Positions 51,856 to 61,139 of a stretch of DNA of 64,000 nt are shown here, one piece after another (positions within the stretch are counted from its first letter, which is position 1; every line of letters begins with the position of its first letter). The notes beneath the pieces are model-generated. The model did no database searches. It saw only the letters and a program-made list of their open reading frames with translations, and was not told the origin of the DNA. Position numbers and translations under genes: made by a program. This DNA is from CADEDV01 sp964596345 (lineage in GTDB: Bacteria > Bacteroidota > Bacteroidia > Chitinophagales > Chitinophagaceae): assembly GCA_964596345.1 (NCBI GenBank), contig CAZQSZ010000001.1:558001-622000 (forward strand), given 5' to 3'.

Positions 51856-52260
51856 ATGGGATTAGAGCAGGTCAAAATCATAGCATTGCCCAAGATACTC
51901 GATGAAAGGGGTAACCTCTCTTTCTTTGAGAATCAAAAACAAGTGCCTTTTTCTATTGCCCGGGTGTACTGGATCTATGATGTACCGGGTGGTGAGGTAA
52001 GGGGTGGCCATGCTTACAAAACATTGCAGGAAGTCATAATTGCCTTATCCGGGAGTTTTGATGTAGTGCTGAATGACGGAAAAGAAGAGAAGACATTCAG
52101 CCTGAACCGTTCTTACACCGGTCTGTATATACCCAGCATGATATGGCGAAGGCTGGAAAATTTTTCAACCAATTCGCTGGCGCTGATCGCCGCTGATCAG
52201 CCGTATAATGAAAACGATTATATCCGGGATTATTCAGCGTTTTCAGCATTAAAAAGATGA
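51856..52260 (+). CDS. FdtA/QdtA-like cupin, catalytic motif altered
   Basis: A 134-aa WxcM-like cupin (DVPGGEVRGGHAY, LNDGKEEKTFSLNRSYTGLYIP). dTDP-sugar 3,4-ketoisomerases have a paired His motif (RG.HAHK); here it reads RGGHAYK, so one His is Tyr. It overlaps by 4 bases a paralog that keeps both. It may have another stereochemical role or be an inactive partner in a mixed dimer. Confidence 0.85.
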   Translation: MGLEQVKIIALPKILDERGNLSFFENQKQVPFSIARVYWIYDVPGGEVRGGHAYKTLQEVIIALSGSFDVVLNDGKEEKTFSLNRSYTGLYIPSMIWRRLENFSTNSLALIAADQPYNENDYIRDYSAFSALKR

Positions 52261-52679
52261 AAATGAAAAAACCAACCGTTTTTGACTGCAGCTTAATCAC
52301 TTTGCCTGTTATCAAGAACAGGGCAGGCAATATCACACCCGTTCATAATTCACTGGAATTGCCTTTTGATATCAAACGGATTTTTTATCTCTATGATGTA
52401 CCGGGTGGTGAATCAAGAGGAGCCCATTCACATAAAAAATGCCACCAGTTTTTAGTGGCAGCCAGTGGAAGTTTTGAAGTGTTATTGAATGATGGAAATA
52501 CACAAAGGCTTGTACAACTGAACCGGCCCTATGTTGGGTTACATATCCCTCCTATGATCTGGGCATCAGAGATCAATTTCTCTTCCGGTTCCATTTGCCT
52601 TGTGCTGGCTTCTGAATTTTATGAAGCAGGAGATTACATAAGAGATTATTCTGAGTTTCTTACTTTAAGCGAACAGTAA
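52257..52679 (+). CDS. dTDP-4-keto-6-deoxyglucose 3,4-ketoisomerase-like cupin (FdtA/QdtA)
   Basis: A 140-aa cupin with intact HxH motif (SRGAHSHKKCHQF), followed by LNRPYVGLHIPPMIWA and GDYIRDYSEF. It should shift the keto group from C4 to C3 of the RfbB product, preparing it for the DegT aminotransferase. Translation is coupled on both sides: 4-base overlap with the paralog and 1-base overlap with the E1 gene. Confidence 0.9.
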   Translation: MKMKKPTVFDCSLITLPVIKNRAGNITPVHNSLELPFDIKRIFYLYDVPGGESRGAHSHKKCHQFLVAASGSFEVLLNDGNTQRLVQLNRPYVGLHIPPMIWASEINFSSGSICLVLASEFYEAGDYIRDYSEFLTLSEQ

Positions 52680-54619
52680 TGAATATTGAGCAATACAGGA
52701 AAGCTAAACTTATAAGAGAGTTTGAGCAGCTTTTGTTACGGTTATTTGGCGAAGGAAAGTTGAATGGCACTGTGCATACTTGTGTGGGGCAGGAACTGAT
52801 ACCTGTTGCTCTATCAGCACATACAACTGATGATGATACTTTTTTCTCTAACCACCGCGGGCATGGACATTATATTACCCGGACCGGGGATGTAAAGGGG
52901 CTGCTAGCCGAGATCATGGGAAAGACAACAGGCTGTGCCGGCGGATATGGGGGTAGCCAGCATTTGTATAAGGAGAACATATTTTACTCAAACGGCATAC
53001 AGGGAGGGATGGCACCGGTTGCTTCCGGTCATGCTTTCTCAAAAAAACTATCCGGCCGTCCCGGTATCTCTGTTTTGTTCATGGGTGACGGAACATTGGG
53101 TGAAGGTACTTTGTATGAAGCCATGAACTGTGCGGCTGTTTACAAGCTACCTGTTCTTTTTGTAATGGAGCATAATGGTTATGCACAGTCCACCAACTCT
53201 AAACAAACTTTTGCCGGTAATTCGCAAAAACGATTTGAAGGATTTGGGTTGCAGTACTTCAAAGGGGATATTTGGGATACGGAAACACTGGGTGCTGAAT
53301 TTCAAAAAGCGGTAAGTGCAGCAAGAAATTTTGAGCCTGCTCTTATAGAAGTTAGCTGCTATCGGCTTAACTCTCACTCAAAGGGCGATGATAACCGTTC
53401 TGCAGAGGAAGTGGCTGCATATACGGAAAAAGATCCCCTGAATATTTTTGAAAAACAAAATGCAGCAGAAGTCATTCCTGTCAAAAAAGAAATAGAAGAA
53501 TTTCTGAAAGGGTGCTTACATGAAGCGGAGAAGGATGCTGTACTTGAAAATGCGGTTCAGCTAAGTAAGCTGCAAAGTAATACCACGGAATTTAAACCCC
53601 TTGCAATACCCACGCAGGCTTCAAGAATAAATGAACTGATCTACCAGGCTTTCAGGGAGGAGATTGACAGGAACAATAATATTGTTTTTATTGGCGAAGA
53701 CATTCAGAATAACAATTACTATAATCCCAAACCCTACGGTGGTGCGTTCAAAGTAACAAGGGACATCAGCAATCATTCACAGCAGGTGTTCAATGCGCCG
53801 ATCAGTGAAGCCGCTATTGCCGGTATTGGTATCGGGTTAGCGATCGATAAAAAATTAGCAGTTGCTGAAATCATGTTTGGAGATTTTACAACGCTTACAT
53901 TAGATCAGTTGCTGCAACATGCCTCCAAGTTCCAGGGTATGTATGGTAAAAAACTTCCCTTGCCTTTTATTCTCCGCACTCCCATGGGTGGTAAACGTGG
54001 CTATGGCCCTACTCACTCGCAAAGCCTGGAGAAGCATTTTCTCGGCATCTACGGGGTTGATGTAGTTGCACTGAACTACAGGGTTGATCCCTGTACGGTA
54101 TACAAAGAACTCTTTGCTAATGTTGATTCACCCACTGTTGTTATTGAGAATAAGATCGATTATACCCGCTACTTTAACGCTCCGTTTATCCGGACACATG
54201 AATATTCGGTTTCTGGCGAACGTTTTCCTGTATTAAAGATCAGCCCTAAAGGGATGAAGCCGCAGGTTACCCTATTTTGTTATGGCGGAACCCTTGCAGA
54301 TACCGAAAGTGCCGTACAGGAATTATTCATCGAGCAGGAGATAGCTGTTGAAGTGATCTGCCCGATGTCTTTATTCCCATTCAATATTTTCCCGCTGCAG
54401 CAATCGGTATCCTTAACTGGTAAATTGCTTACTGTGGAAGAAGGAGGATCGTTTGCAGCATTGGGCTCAGAAGTAATTGCCCAGCTTGTTGGTACCGGAA
54501 CAACTATTAAAAAAGCAGTTCAGATCGGGAATAATGCCATTATCCCCAGCTCCTATAAAGCTGAACTGGCCTTGTTGCCAGGAAAAGAAAAAATTATTGG
54601 TGCGATACTTAAAATGTAA
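52679..54619 (+). CDS. Fused E1 alpha-beta 2-oxo acid dehydrogenase component
   Basis: A 646-aa TPP enzyme. The alpha part (about 1-300) has the GDG..N motif from MGDGTLGEGT to VMEHNGYAQST. The beta part (about 320-646) has IVFIGEDIQ, RTPMGGKRGYGPTHSQSLE and the transketolase C-terminal domain. It should decarboxylate a 2-oxo acid and reductively acylate a lipoyl group. The likely acceptor is the lipoyl domain of the next protein. No E2 core or E3 gene is in the operon, and a sugar-locus position is unusual for such an enzyme. Confidence 0.92.
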   Translation: MNIEQYRKAKLIREFEQLLLRLFGEGKLNGTVHTCVGQELIPVALSAHTTDDDTFFSNHRGHGHYITRTGDVKGLLAEIMGKTTGCAGGYGGSQHLYKENIFYSNGIQGGMAPVASGHAFSKKLSGRPGISVLFMGDGTLGEGTLYEAMNCAAVYKLPVLFVMEHNGYAQSTNSKQTFAGNSQKRFEGFGLQYFKGDIWDTETLGAEFQKAVSAARNFEPALIEVSCYRLNSHSKGDDNRSAEEVAAYTEKDPLNIFEKQNAAEVIPVKKEIEEFLKGCLHEAEKDAVLENAVQLSKLQSNTTEFKPLAIPTQASRINELIYQAFREEIDRNNNIVFIGEDIQNNNYYNPKPYGGAFKVTRDISNHSQQVFNAPISEAAIAGIGIGLAIDKKLAVAEIMFGDFTTLTLDQLLQHASKFQGMYGKKLPLPFILRTPMGGKRGYGPTHSQSLEKHFLGIYGVDVVALNYRVDPCTVYKELFANVDSPTVVIENKIDYTRYFNAPFIRTHEYSVSGERFPVLKISPKGMKPQVTLFCYGGTLADTESAVQELFIEQEIAVEVICPMSLFPFNIFPLQQSVSLTGKLLTVEEGGSFAALGSEVIAQLVGTGTTIKKAVQIGNNAIIPSSYKAELALLPGKEKIIGAILKM

Positions 54620-54625
54620 ACATAT

Positions 54626-55759
54626 ATGGATGTAATATCTGTAAGTTGTCAGCAGTTTAATGTGAATGATGCCACGTATGCGGTACTGGAAAAATTCTAT
54701 AAAAATGGTGATAAGGTAAAGCGGAATGATATTGTGCTGATGCTCGATTCAAGCAAAGCAGCTTTGGATATTGAAAGTGAAGGAGAAGGTTTTTTCTATA
54801 CGAATGTGACTGTTGGCGAGCATGTGAAGGTAGGACAAGTTTTATACATTGTTTCTAAAGAAGAGATAGCCGATCCGGGTAAGATCAATTCGTTTTTTGC
54901 CACTAAGCAAGAAGCTGAAACAAGCGGCGAGGGAGATGCTGCAAAGGTCATTACCAAAAGTGCTAAAAAATTGATGGCATTGCACCAGTTGAAAGAAAGC
55001 GATTTTTCCGAAGAAGTCATTACGGAAGAAGTGATCAGTAAATACCTGGATACGGCCAGGCAATCTGCCTCGCTGATACTGGAACCCGCTAATTTCAAAG
55101 GGGTAAAAAGAATTGCATTGATTGGGGCCGGTAAAGGATTAGCGCAGGTATTGGATATTATATTTAACCTGCCAGATTATATTCCTGTTCAGGTCTATGA
55201 CGATACCCCTGAAAAACAGGGTACATCCATTTTCAATATTCCTGTAAAAGGCAAGGTGGATTTGGATGCTATTGCAGATGATTATAAGAATGGTCAATTC
55301 GACCTGGTCGTAAATACCGTATCAGTATCCATCACATTCAGGAAGAAAGTTTTTTCAACATTGAACGCTGCCGGCGTTCCTTTTGCTAACCTGGTTCACC
55401 CGGCTGCTTATGTTGGATTTAATAACCACATGGGACAAGGTAATGTCATCTTTGCTCACGTTAGTATGGGCCCCTGCACGCAGATCGGGAATGATAATTT
55501 TATTTCTGCAAGATGTAATATAGAACACCATAATGTACTGGGTAATCATTGCACATTTGGTCCGGGTGTGATGACCTCGGGAAGTGTAACTATCGGTGAT
55601 GAAGTTAAGTTTGGGACAGGCGTTTTTATTGAACCCAAACTTGTTATCGGCAGTAAAAGTATTATTGCCTCGGGGAGTATTGTAACAAGAAATATTGATG
55701 CGGCTGTTTTGGCCTACCCGCATGGGTCTAAACTGGCTTTCAAAAACCTGAATAACTGA
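54626..55759 (+). CDS. Lipoyl-PSBD-PglD/NeuD fusion acyltransferase
   Basis: A 377-aa chimera. Residues 1-80 are a lipoyl domain with the lysine in LDSSKAALDIES (Lys44). Residues about 108-142 match a peripheral subunit-binding domain (VITKSAKKLMALHQL to VISKYL). From 158 it is PglD/NeuD-like: Rossmann start RIALIGAGKG, then a left-handed beta-helix (255-355) with the catalytic-type His in RCNIEHHNVLG. The usual E2 catalytic core is replaced by a sugar acyltransferase. With E1 6 bases upstream, acyl transfer from lipoamide to an aminosugar is inferred. Confidence 0.9.
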   Translation: MDVISVSCQQFNVNDATYAVLEKFYKNGDKVKRNDIVLMLDSSKAALDIESEGEGFFYTNVTVGEHVKVGQVLYIVSKEEIADPGKINSFFATKQEAETSGEGDAAKVITKSAKKLMALHQLKESDFSEEVITEEVISKYLDTARQSASLILEPANFKGVKRIALIGAGKGLAQVLDIIFNLPDYIPVQVYDDTPEKQGTSIFNIPVKGKVDLDAIADDYKNGQFDLVVNTVSVSITFRKKVFSTLNAAGVPFANLVHPAAYVGFNNHMGQGNVIFAHVSMGPCTQIGNDNFISARCNIEHHNVLGNHCTFGPGVMTSGSVTIGDEVKFGTGVFIEPKLVIGSKSIIASGSIVTRNIDAAVLAYPHGSKLAFKNLNN

Positions 55760-56464
55760 TTGGAATATATGAGCAAACTGGAAGAACTAAGTAAGTGGTA
55801 TGTAGATTCTGAACTTGATTTTGACAGGATCCTTCAACGGCTTCGCTACAGAACCATCCGGCAATATTTTGCCGGCAAGACCTGCCTGGAAATAGCTCCG
55901 GCGCAGGGCATTACTACTGCATCTCTAAAAGATGATTTTGAAACCCTTCATGTTGTAGACGGCAGCAAGAACCTGCTGGATCTTATTCCTGATTACCCGA
56001 ATGTGACAAAGTTTCATTCTATGATCGAGGATTTTAAAGCTCCCATGAAGTATGATTTTATTCTGATGGATCATATCCTGGAACATGTGGAGCATCCGGT
56101 ACCAGCGTTACAGAAAGTGAGGACCTTCCTGAAAGACGATGGACTTTTTGCGGTCGGTGTTCCCAATGCAAAATCCATACACCGGCTTGCTGCTGTTAAG
56201 ATGGGATACCTGAAGAGCATCTATGAATTGAACCAGCGGGATCATGAACTGGGTCACTACCGGGTTTATGATTTTGATACCCTGGCCAAAGATGTTACGG
56301 AAGCTGGTTTTACCATTAAAGATAAAGTGGGTGTTTTCTTCAAGCCGCTTTCCAATAAACAAATACAGGATAACTGGAATAATGATATGATTGAAGGATT
56401 TTACCAGTTAGGAGCTGATTTTCCTGAGAATACCGCGGAGATCTATATCATAGCAGGTAAATAA
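55760..56464 (+). CDS. Class I SAM-dependent methyltransferase
   Basis: A 234-aa protein with SAM motif I CLEIAPAQG and DHILEHVEHP as motif II, then FAVGVPNAKS. It follows the acyltransferase fusion with no gap. It could methylate the sugar or an acyl group on it; the acceptor cannot be read from the sequence. Confidence 0.87.
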   Translation: MEYMSKLEELSKWYVDSELDFDRILQRLRYRTIRQYFAGKTCLEIAPAQGITTASLKDDFETLHVVDGSKNLLDLIPDYPNVTKFHSMIEDFKAPMKYDFILMDHILEHVEHPVPALQKVRTFLKDDGLFAVGVPNAKSIHRLAAVKMGYLKSIYELNQRDHELGHYRVYDFDTLAKDVTEAGFTIKDKVGVFFKPLSNKQIQDNWNNDMIEGFYQLGADFPENTAEIYIIAGK

Positions 56465-56487
56465 TTGAATAAATTTTCTTCAGCAAA

Positions 56488-57594
56488 ATGAATATACCAT
56501 TTCTTTCTTTCCAGGGGATGCATCCCGGCATCAAAGCAGAAATGATGCAGGCCTTCAGTGATTTTTATGATAGTAATTGGTTTGTATTAGGTGAGAGGGT
56601 TAAAAAATTTGAGAAAGAGTATGCTGTGTACAATAAAGTGGAACATTGCGTAGGTGTAAGTAATGGCCTGGATGCCCTGCATATCGCTTTGAGAACGCTG
56701 GGTATTCAGCAAGGAGATGAAGTGATCATACCTTCTAATACTTATATCGCCACCGCACTTGCTATTTCATATGTTGGCGCAACTCCCGTCTTTGTTGAAC
56801 CGGATCTGCAAACCTATAATATTGATCCTGCAAAAATTGAAGCTGCTGTTACGAGTAGAACAAAGGCGATCATGCCAGTCCATTTATATGGACAGGCATG
56901 CGATATGCAATCAATAATGAATGTCGCCACTAAGCATAGTCTGTTTGTTATCGAAGACAATGCCCAGGCGCATGGGGCTACTTTCAATGGAAAACTAACA
57001 GGGGCATGGGGCCATATTAACGGGACCAGTTTTTATCCCGGTAAGAATCTTGGCGCATTGGGTGATGCCGGGGCGGTAACAACCAACGATCCGGCCTTGG
57101 CAAAGAAGGCATTTACACTCCGCAACTATGGATCGGAGAAAAAATATTACAATGAAGTGATTGGTTATAATATGCGGCTGGATGAATGCCAGGCAGGGTT
57201 GCTGTCGGTAAAATTAAAATACCTTGATGAGTGGACGACACAACGGAAACAAATTGCCGGCTGGTATGATGAACTGTTAGAAGGTACAGGAGATATTATT
57301 TTACCAGCTGTTCACCCGGATGCTACGCATGCCTATCACCTGTATGTGATACGAACAAAATACCGGGATGAATTACAAAATCATTTAACGGCAGCCGGTA
57401 TTGGAACCTTGATACATTACCCGGTACCGCCTCACTTGCAGCAGGCCTATGCTCACCTGGGTTTTAAAAAGGGACAGTTCCCATTGGCTGAAGAGATTGC
57501 GGCCACCTGCCTTAGCATACCCTTGTGGCCGGGAATGACACCATCACAAACGGCCCAGGTGGCTGAAAGCATTGCAGGGTTCTATAAAAAATAA
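56488..57594 (+). CDS. DegT/DnrJ/EryC1-family sugar aminotransferase (FdtB-like)
   Basis: A 368-aa PLP enzyme with the Schiff-base lysine in FYPGKNLGALGDAG (about residue 187), VGVSNGLDALHIALR and EDNAQAHGA. Length and motif context fit FdtB/QdtB enzymes that aminate dTDP-3-keto-6-deoxyhexoses. It takes the FdtA-type product and yields the 3-amino sugar that an acyltransferase then modifies. Confidence 0.92.
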   Translation: MNIPFLSFQGMHPGIKAEMMQAFSDFYDSNWFVLGERVKKFEKEYAVYNKVEHCVGVSNGLDALHIALRTLGIQQGDEVIIPSNTYIATALAISYVGATPVFVEPDLQTYNIDPAKIEAAVTSRTKAIMPVHLYGQACDMQSIMNVATKHSLFVIEDNAQAHGATFNGKLTGAWGHINGTSFYPGKNLGALGDAGAVTTNDPALAKKAFTLRNYGSEKKYYNEVIGYNMRLDECQAGLLSVKLKYLDEWTTQRKQIAGWYDELLEGTGDIILPAVHPDATHAYHLYVIRTKYRDELQNHLTAAGIGTLIHYPVPPHLQQAYAHLGFKKGQFPLAEEIAATCLSIPLWPGMTPSQTAQVAESIAGFYKK

Positions 57595-57598
57595 TGGG

Positions 57599-58888
57599 TT
57601 GAAGAAAATTCTCAGCAAAGCCCGGAACGTTTTCCGTACTGATTTTGTAATCGTCTCAAGCTGGTCAGCTGTTTCCACGCTGATCAAAATGGTCACTTCC
57701 TTTGTATCGATCAAAGTTGTATCGGCACTGATCGGACCTTCCGGAATTGCGATGGTAGGGCAGTTTATGAATACCATTACAATTGTAAATGGATTTGCCA
57801 CCGGCAGTATCAGCCAGGGAGTAACCAAGTATATCGCCGAACATTACGATGATCCGGCACTGCAAAAAAGGGTAATAAGTAATGCGTCTTTTATTACACT
57901 TATTTGCACAGTAGTTACCAGCCTGGTGGTTATACTATTTTCTTCTTTTATAGGGGAGAAAGTATTTAAAAGCTCCGCCTATAACGAACTGGTACTTCTT
58001 TTTGGTATCACTCTCTTTCTTTATACTTTAAATACACTGATCGTTAGTATACTGAATGGTTTTAAATCATTCAGGAAATTCATTCTGGTTAATATCATCA
58101 CCAGCATTGCTGCACTGGCCTTATCTGTTTTGCTGGTGGTATTTTGGGGTGTTTACGGGGCCTTGCTCAATTGTGTTATTTCGCAGTCGGTTATTATTTT
58201 CATAACCGTGTTCTTTGTGTTTAAGGAATCCTGGTTCAGGGACATTTTTTCGAAACTTACGTTTGATAAGAAGATTGCGGTCAGGCTCCTTAAGTTTTCG
58301 CTGATGTTGTTGACCACATCTGTACTGACACCTTATAGCCAGATACTGGTCAGGGATTATATTTCGACGAACATATCTATAGACACCTCAGGATTATGGG
58401 AGGGAATGAACCGTTTGTCGGCCATGTATTTGATGTTCATTACCACCAGCATCAGTATTTATTATTTACCAAGGCTTTCTGAGATCCGGGAACCGGGCTT
58501 ATTGCAGCAGGAAATAATTAAGACCGGAAAGATCGTATTGCCTTTCCTGGCGGCGACATGTATTGCTATCTACCTGTTGCGTTACTTTGTGATCCGCATC
58601 GTTTTTTCTGCCGAATTCCTGCCGATGCAGGAATTGTTTGCGGCGCAAATGGTGGGTGATTTTTTTAAGATCGCCAGCTGGATGATTGCTTACCTGTTCT
58701 GGGCAAAAGCTATGACAAGGCTTTATATACTGACGGAAATTATTTTCTCCACCAGCTTTGTGCTCTTGTCAATTTACGGTGTGAAGAATTACGGGTTGAT
58801 GGGCAGTTCTATGGGATATGCTGCCAATTACATTTTATACTTCCTGGTGATGCTGCTTTTATTCAGGAACATAATCAGGAAGAAATAA
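57599..58888 (+). CDS. Wzx-type O-antigen flippase
   Basis: A protein of about 429 aa with about twelve membrane helices, in the MATE/MOP flippase pattern (start SWSAVSTLIKMVTSFVSIKV, then LIGPSGIAMVGQF). The TTG at 57599, 4 bases after the previous stop, is preferred over the TTG at 57572 that overlaps it. It moves lipid-linked repeat units across the inner membrane. No Wzy polymerase was identified in the window. Confidence 0.9.
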   Translation: MKKILSKARNVFRTDFVIVSSWSAVSTLIKMVTSFVSIKVVSALIGPSGIAMVGQFMNTITIVNGFATGSISQGVTKYIAEHYDDPALQKRVISNASFITLICTVVTSLVVILFSSFIGEKVFKSSAYNELVLLFGITLFLYTLNTLIVSILNGFKSFRKFILVNIITSIAALALSVLLVVFWGVYGALLNCVISQSVIIFITVFFVFKESWFRDIFSKLTFDKKIAVRLLKFSLMLLTTSVLTPYSQILVRDYISTNISIDTSGLWEGMNRLSAMYLMFITTSISIYYLPRLSEIREPGLLQQEIIKTGKIVLPFLAATCIAIYLLRYFVIRIVFSAEFLPMQELFAAQMVGDFFKIASWMIAYLFWAKAMTRLYILTEIIFSTSFVLLSIYGVKNYGLMGSSMGYAANYILYFLVMLLLFRNIIRKK

Positions 58889-58891
58889 GAC

Positions 58892-60037
58892 ATGTTTATT
58901 TTTTATCACGAATTTGATTCCACTTCTTCCGGGGCTGCTGTTGTGATCCTTAATTTAATTCGTGGCCTCCTTTCCCGGGAACAGAAAGTACTGCTTATTG
59001 CCAAAGTGAACGGAGCGTTGCACAACGACCTGAAAGATATAGTTACCAGTAATCTTACAGTGATTGATAATGATAAAGCCTCCATCCTGGCTAACCGATC
59101 AGCAGTTTCTAAAGAGGACATAATTGTTACGACCCATTATTACTCTGTTTACCGGTTATTCAAGCGTCAAAATCCACGGATATTATTTTATTCTGTGAAT
59201 ATTACATCGCTGCCGGTTGCCAACCTTTATTTTAATAAAATTCATTTCAAAAGTCTTACCAGGAAGCTGGTAAATAAAATTGCTGAAAAAGGCGGGCTGG
59301 TATTTGTTGATCAATTTGCTAAGGAAGAAAATGAAATGGCACTTGCTGTAACGATAAAGGATCCTGTTTACCTGCCAATTCCCGTAGAAGTACCTGCTGA
59401 AAATGAGTGGAAAAAGCAGCGCAACAAATGCAGCGACCTGGTTTTGACCTATGTTGGCAGAGCAGCCGACTGGAAGATATTCCCCGTGAGAAAAGTGTTG
59501 AAAGATATTAATAACGCAGATTTGGGAAATCGAAAATTCACTTTTCATATCATCACGGATAGTGCTGCCGAGTTTGAAAAGGGATTATCAGGAATAGATA
59601 ATAGAATGGTTACAATCAGGTATCATGAAAACCTGGCGCCGAAACAATTAAACGATTTCCTGGTTAAGAATTCCTGCCTTCATTTTGCAATGGGTACTTC
59701 AGCATTAGATGGCGCCAAGCTTGGAATACCCACCGTATTACTTGATTTCTCGTTTGAAGAATTTCCGGATAATTATCGTTATAATTTCCTGTTCTCTACC
59801 CGGAAGTATTCAGTTGGCGGCAGGGCAGAGAATGCTGTAGTAAAGGGATATACCATGGCTGACCTTATCCGCTTGTTTGATAAGGAAGGAAGCATTGAGG
59901 ATTTTTCGAATCGCAGCTATGCACATGTGAAAGCCTATCATGATCTTCCTGCTGTCAGGGATATGTTGCTGGATTGTGCTGCTGATTGCAGGATACATAT
60001 GAGCGATATTTCAAAATACCTGGTGCGTTACTGGTAA
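58892..60037 (+). CDS. Glycosyltransferase (GT-B-like)
   Basis: A 381-aa soluble protein with a GT-B layout: N-terminal acceptor domain (DSTSSGAAVVILNLIRGL), then DLVLTYVGRAADWKIFPV at the domain junction and a C-terminal donor part (AMGTSALDGAKLGIPTVLLD). It does not match a standard GT4 E-x7-E motif closely, so it may be a divergent member. Sits between flippase and a GT4 gene. Confidence 0.75.
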   Translation: MFIFYHEFDSTSSGAAVVILNLIRGLLSREQKVLLIAKVNGALHNDLKDIVTSNLTVIDNDKASILANRSAVSKEDIIVTTHYYSVYRLFKRQNPRILFYSVNITSLPVANLYFNKIHFKSLTRKLVNKIAEKGGLVFVDQFAKEENEMALAVTIKDPVYLPIPVEVPAENEWKKQRNKCSDLVLTYVGRAADWKIFPVRKVLKDINNADLGNRKFTFHIITDSAAEFEKGLSGIDNRMVTIRYHENLAPKQLNDFLVKNSCLHFAMGTSALDGAKLGIPTVLLDFSFEEFPDNYRYNFLFSTRKYSVGGRAENAVVKGYTMADLIRLFDKEGSIEDFSNRSYAHVKAYHDLPAVRDMLLDCAADCRIHMSDISKYLVRYW

Positions 60038-60049
60038 TAAGGATTAACA

Positions 60050-61132
60050 ATGGATAAACAGATCACTATACTGCATGTTATTGAATCACTGGGAGTGGGC
60101 GGCGCTGAGAAATCACTGGTCCAGGCTGTAAATGGTATGCCTGGTTACAGGCATATTGTTGCTATCCTGCACGAACCGGACACCTTGAAAGATAAACTTA
60201 CTGATGCCCGGGTGATAAATCTTGCTGCTCATTCCATCTGGCAAAGATGGAAAGCTGTGAAACAACTGAAGCAGATAATAGACGCAGAACAGGTTGACCT
60301 GGTACATGCACAACTATTTAACAGTACCCTGGTGGGAAGAATAGCCAGCCGGGGAAGGGTTCCGTTTATTTTTACACTGCAAAGTATGTTGGGTGAGGAT
60401 CTTTTTAAAAAGGATTTTGTATCAAGACTTCTTGAAAAAATCACCTACTCAAAAAAGAATTACCTGATCGCTGTTTCAAATGAAGCATTGAATGATTATA
60501 AAAAGTATATACAACCCAATCAAGACAGGTCAACGGTAATTTATAACTCTATTGAACAGAAATTCTTTGCGCCGTCGTATAAAAGCTTTACTCCGGGCAG
60601 GAAAGTAAGATTAATTGCAGTAGGTAACCTGAAGCCACTGAAAAATTATGATTATATCCTGGATGCCCTTAAAATGATCCCTGGAGGATTATTTGAATTG
60701 GATATCTATGGGGCAGGACCACATAAAGATTTTTTACAACAGAGAATAGAAACAGAGCAATTGCCTGTCGTATTAAAGGGTAATGTTTCAGACTTGCAGC
60801 AGCGGATCGGGCAATATGATATTTATCTCCATTGTTCTAAATATGAGGGGTCAAGCCTGGCCATATTTGAAGCCATGGCCTCCGGGTTGCCAGTTATTGT
60901 GTCGGATATTCCCGTTTTACGGGAAAATACAGGAGGCTTTTCTTCCTATGTGGATTTGCAGCAACCAGGAGACCTGGCTAATAAATTAATGGCAGTTCAA
61001 AAAGGAGAACTGGATATTAATGAAAGAGGGAGTAAGGGGTTTGAATGGGTTAAAACTGTTGCACACCCATCTGTTGTACTGGCACATACAGTAAATTTTT
61101 ATACAAAAGTTTTAAGCGAAAATTCAAAATAG
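60050..61132 (+). CDS. GT4-family glycosyltransferase
   Basis: A 360-aa GT-B protein. The acceptor-side motif VIESLGVGGAEKSLV and the donor-side E-x7-E region KYEGSSLAIFEAMASGLPVI are textbook GT4. LIAVGNLKPLKNYDYILDAL marks the domain junction. It adds one sugar of the repeat unit to the lipid carrier at the cytoplasmic face of the inner membrane. Confidence 0.92.
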   Translation: MDKQITILHVIESLGVGGAEKSLVQAVNGMPGYRHIVAILHEPDTLKDKLTDARVINLAAHSIWQRWKAVKQLKQIIDAEQVDLVHAQLFNSTLVGRIASRGRVPFIFTLQSMLGEDLFKKDFVSRLLEKITYSKKNYLIAVSNEALNDYKKYIQPNQDRSTVIYNSIEQKFFAPSYKSFTPGRKVRLIAVGNLKPLKNYDYILDALKMIPGGLFELDIYGAGPHKDFLQQRIETEQLPVVLKGNVSDLQQRIGQYDIYLHCSKYEGSSLAIFEAMASGLPVIVSDIPVLRENTGGFSSYVDLQQPGDLANKLMAVQKGELDINERGSKGFEWVKTVAHPSVVLAHTVNFYTKVLSENSK

Positions 61133-61139
61133 TTAATCA

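Noticed and set aside
52679..55759. Ordinary pyruvate or acetoin dehydrogenase operon
   Set aside because: The E2 catalytic core and E3 are missing and the second protein carries a sugar acyltransferase domain instead.
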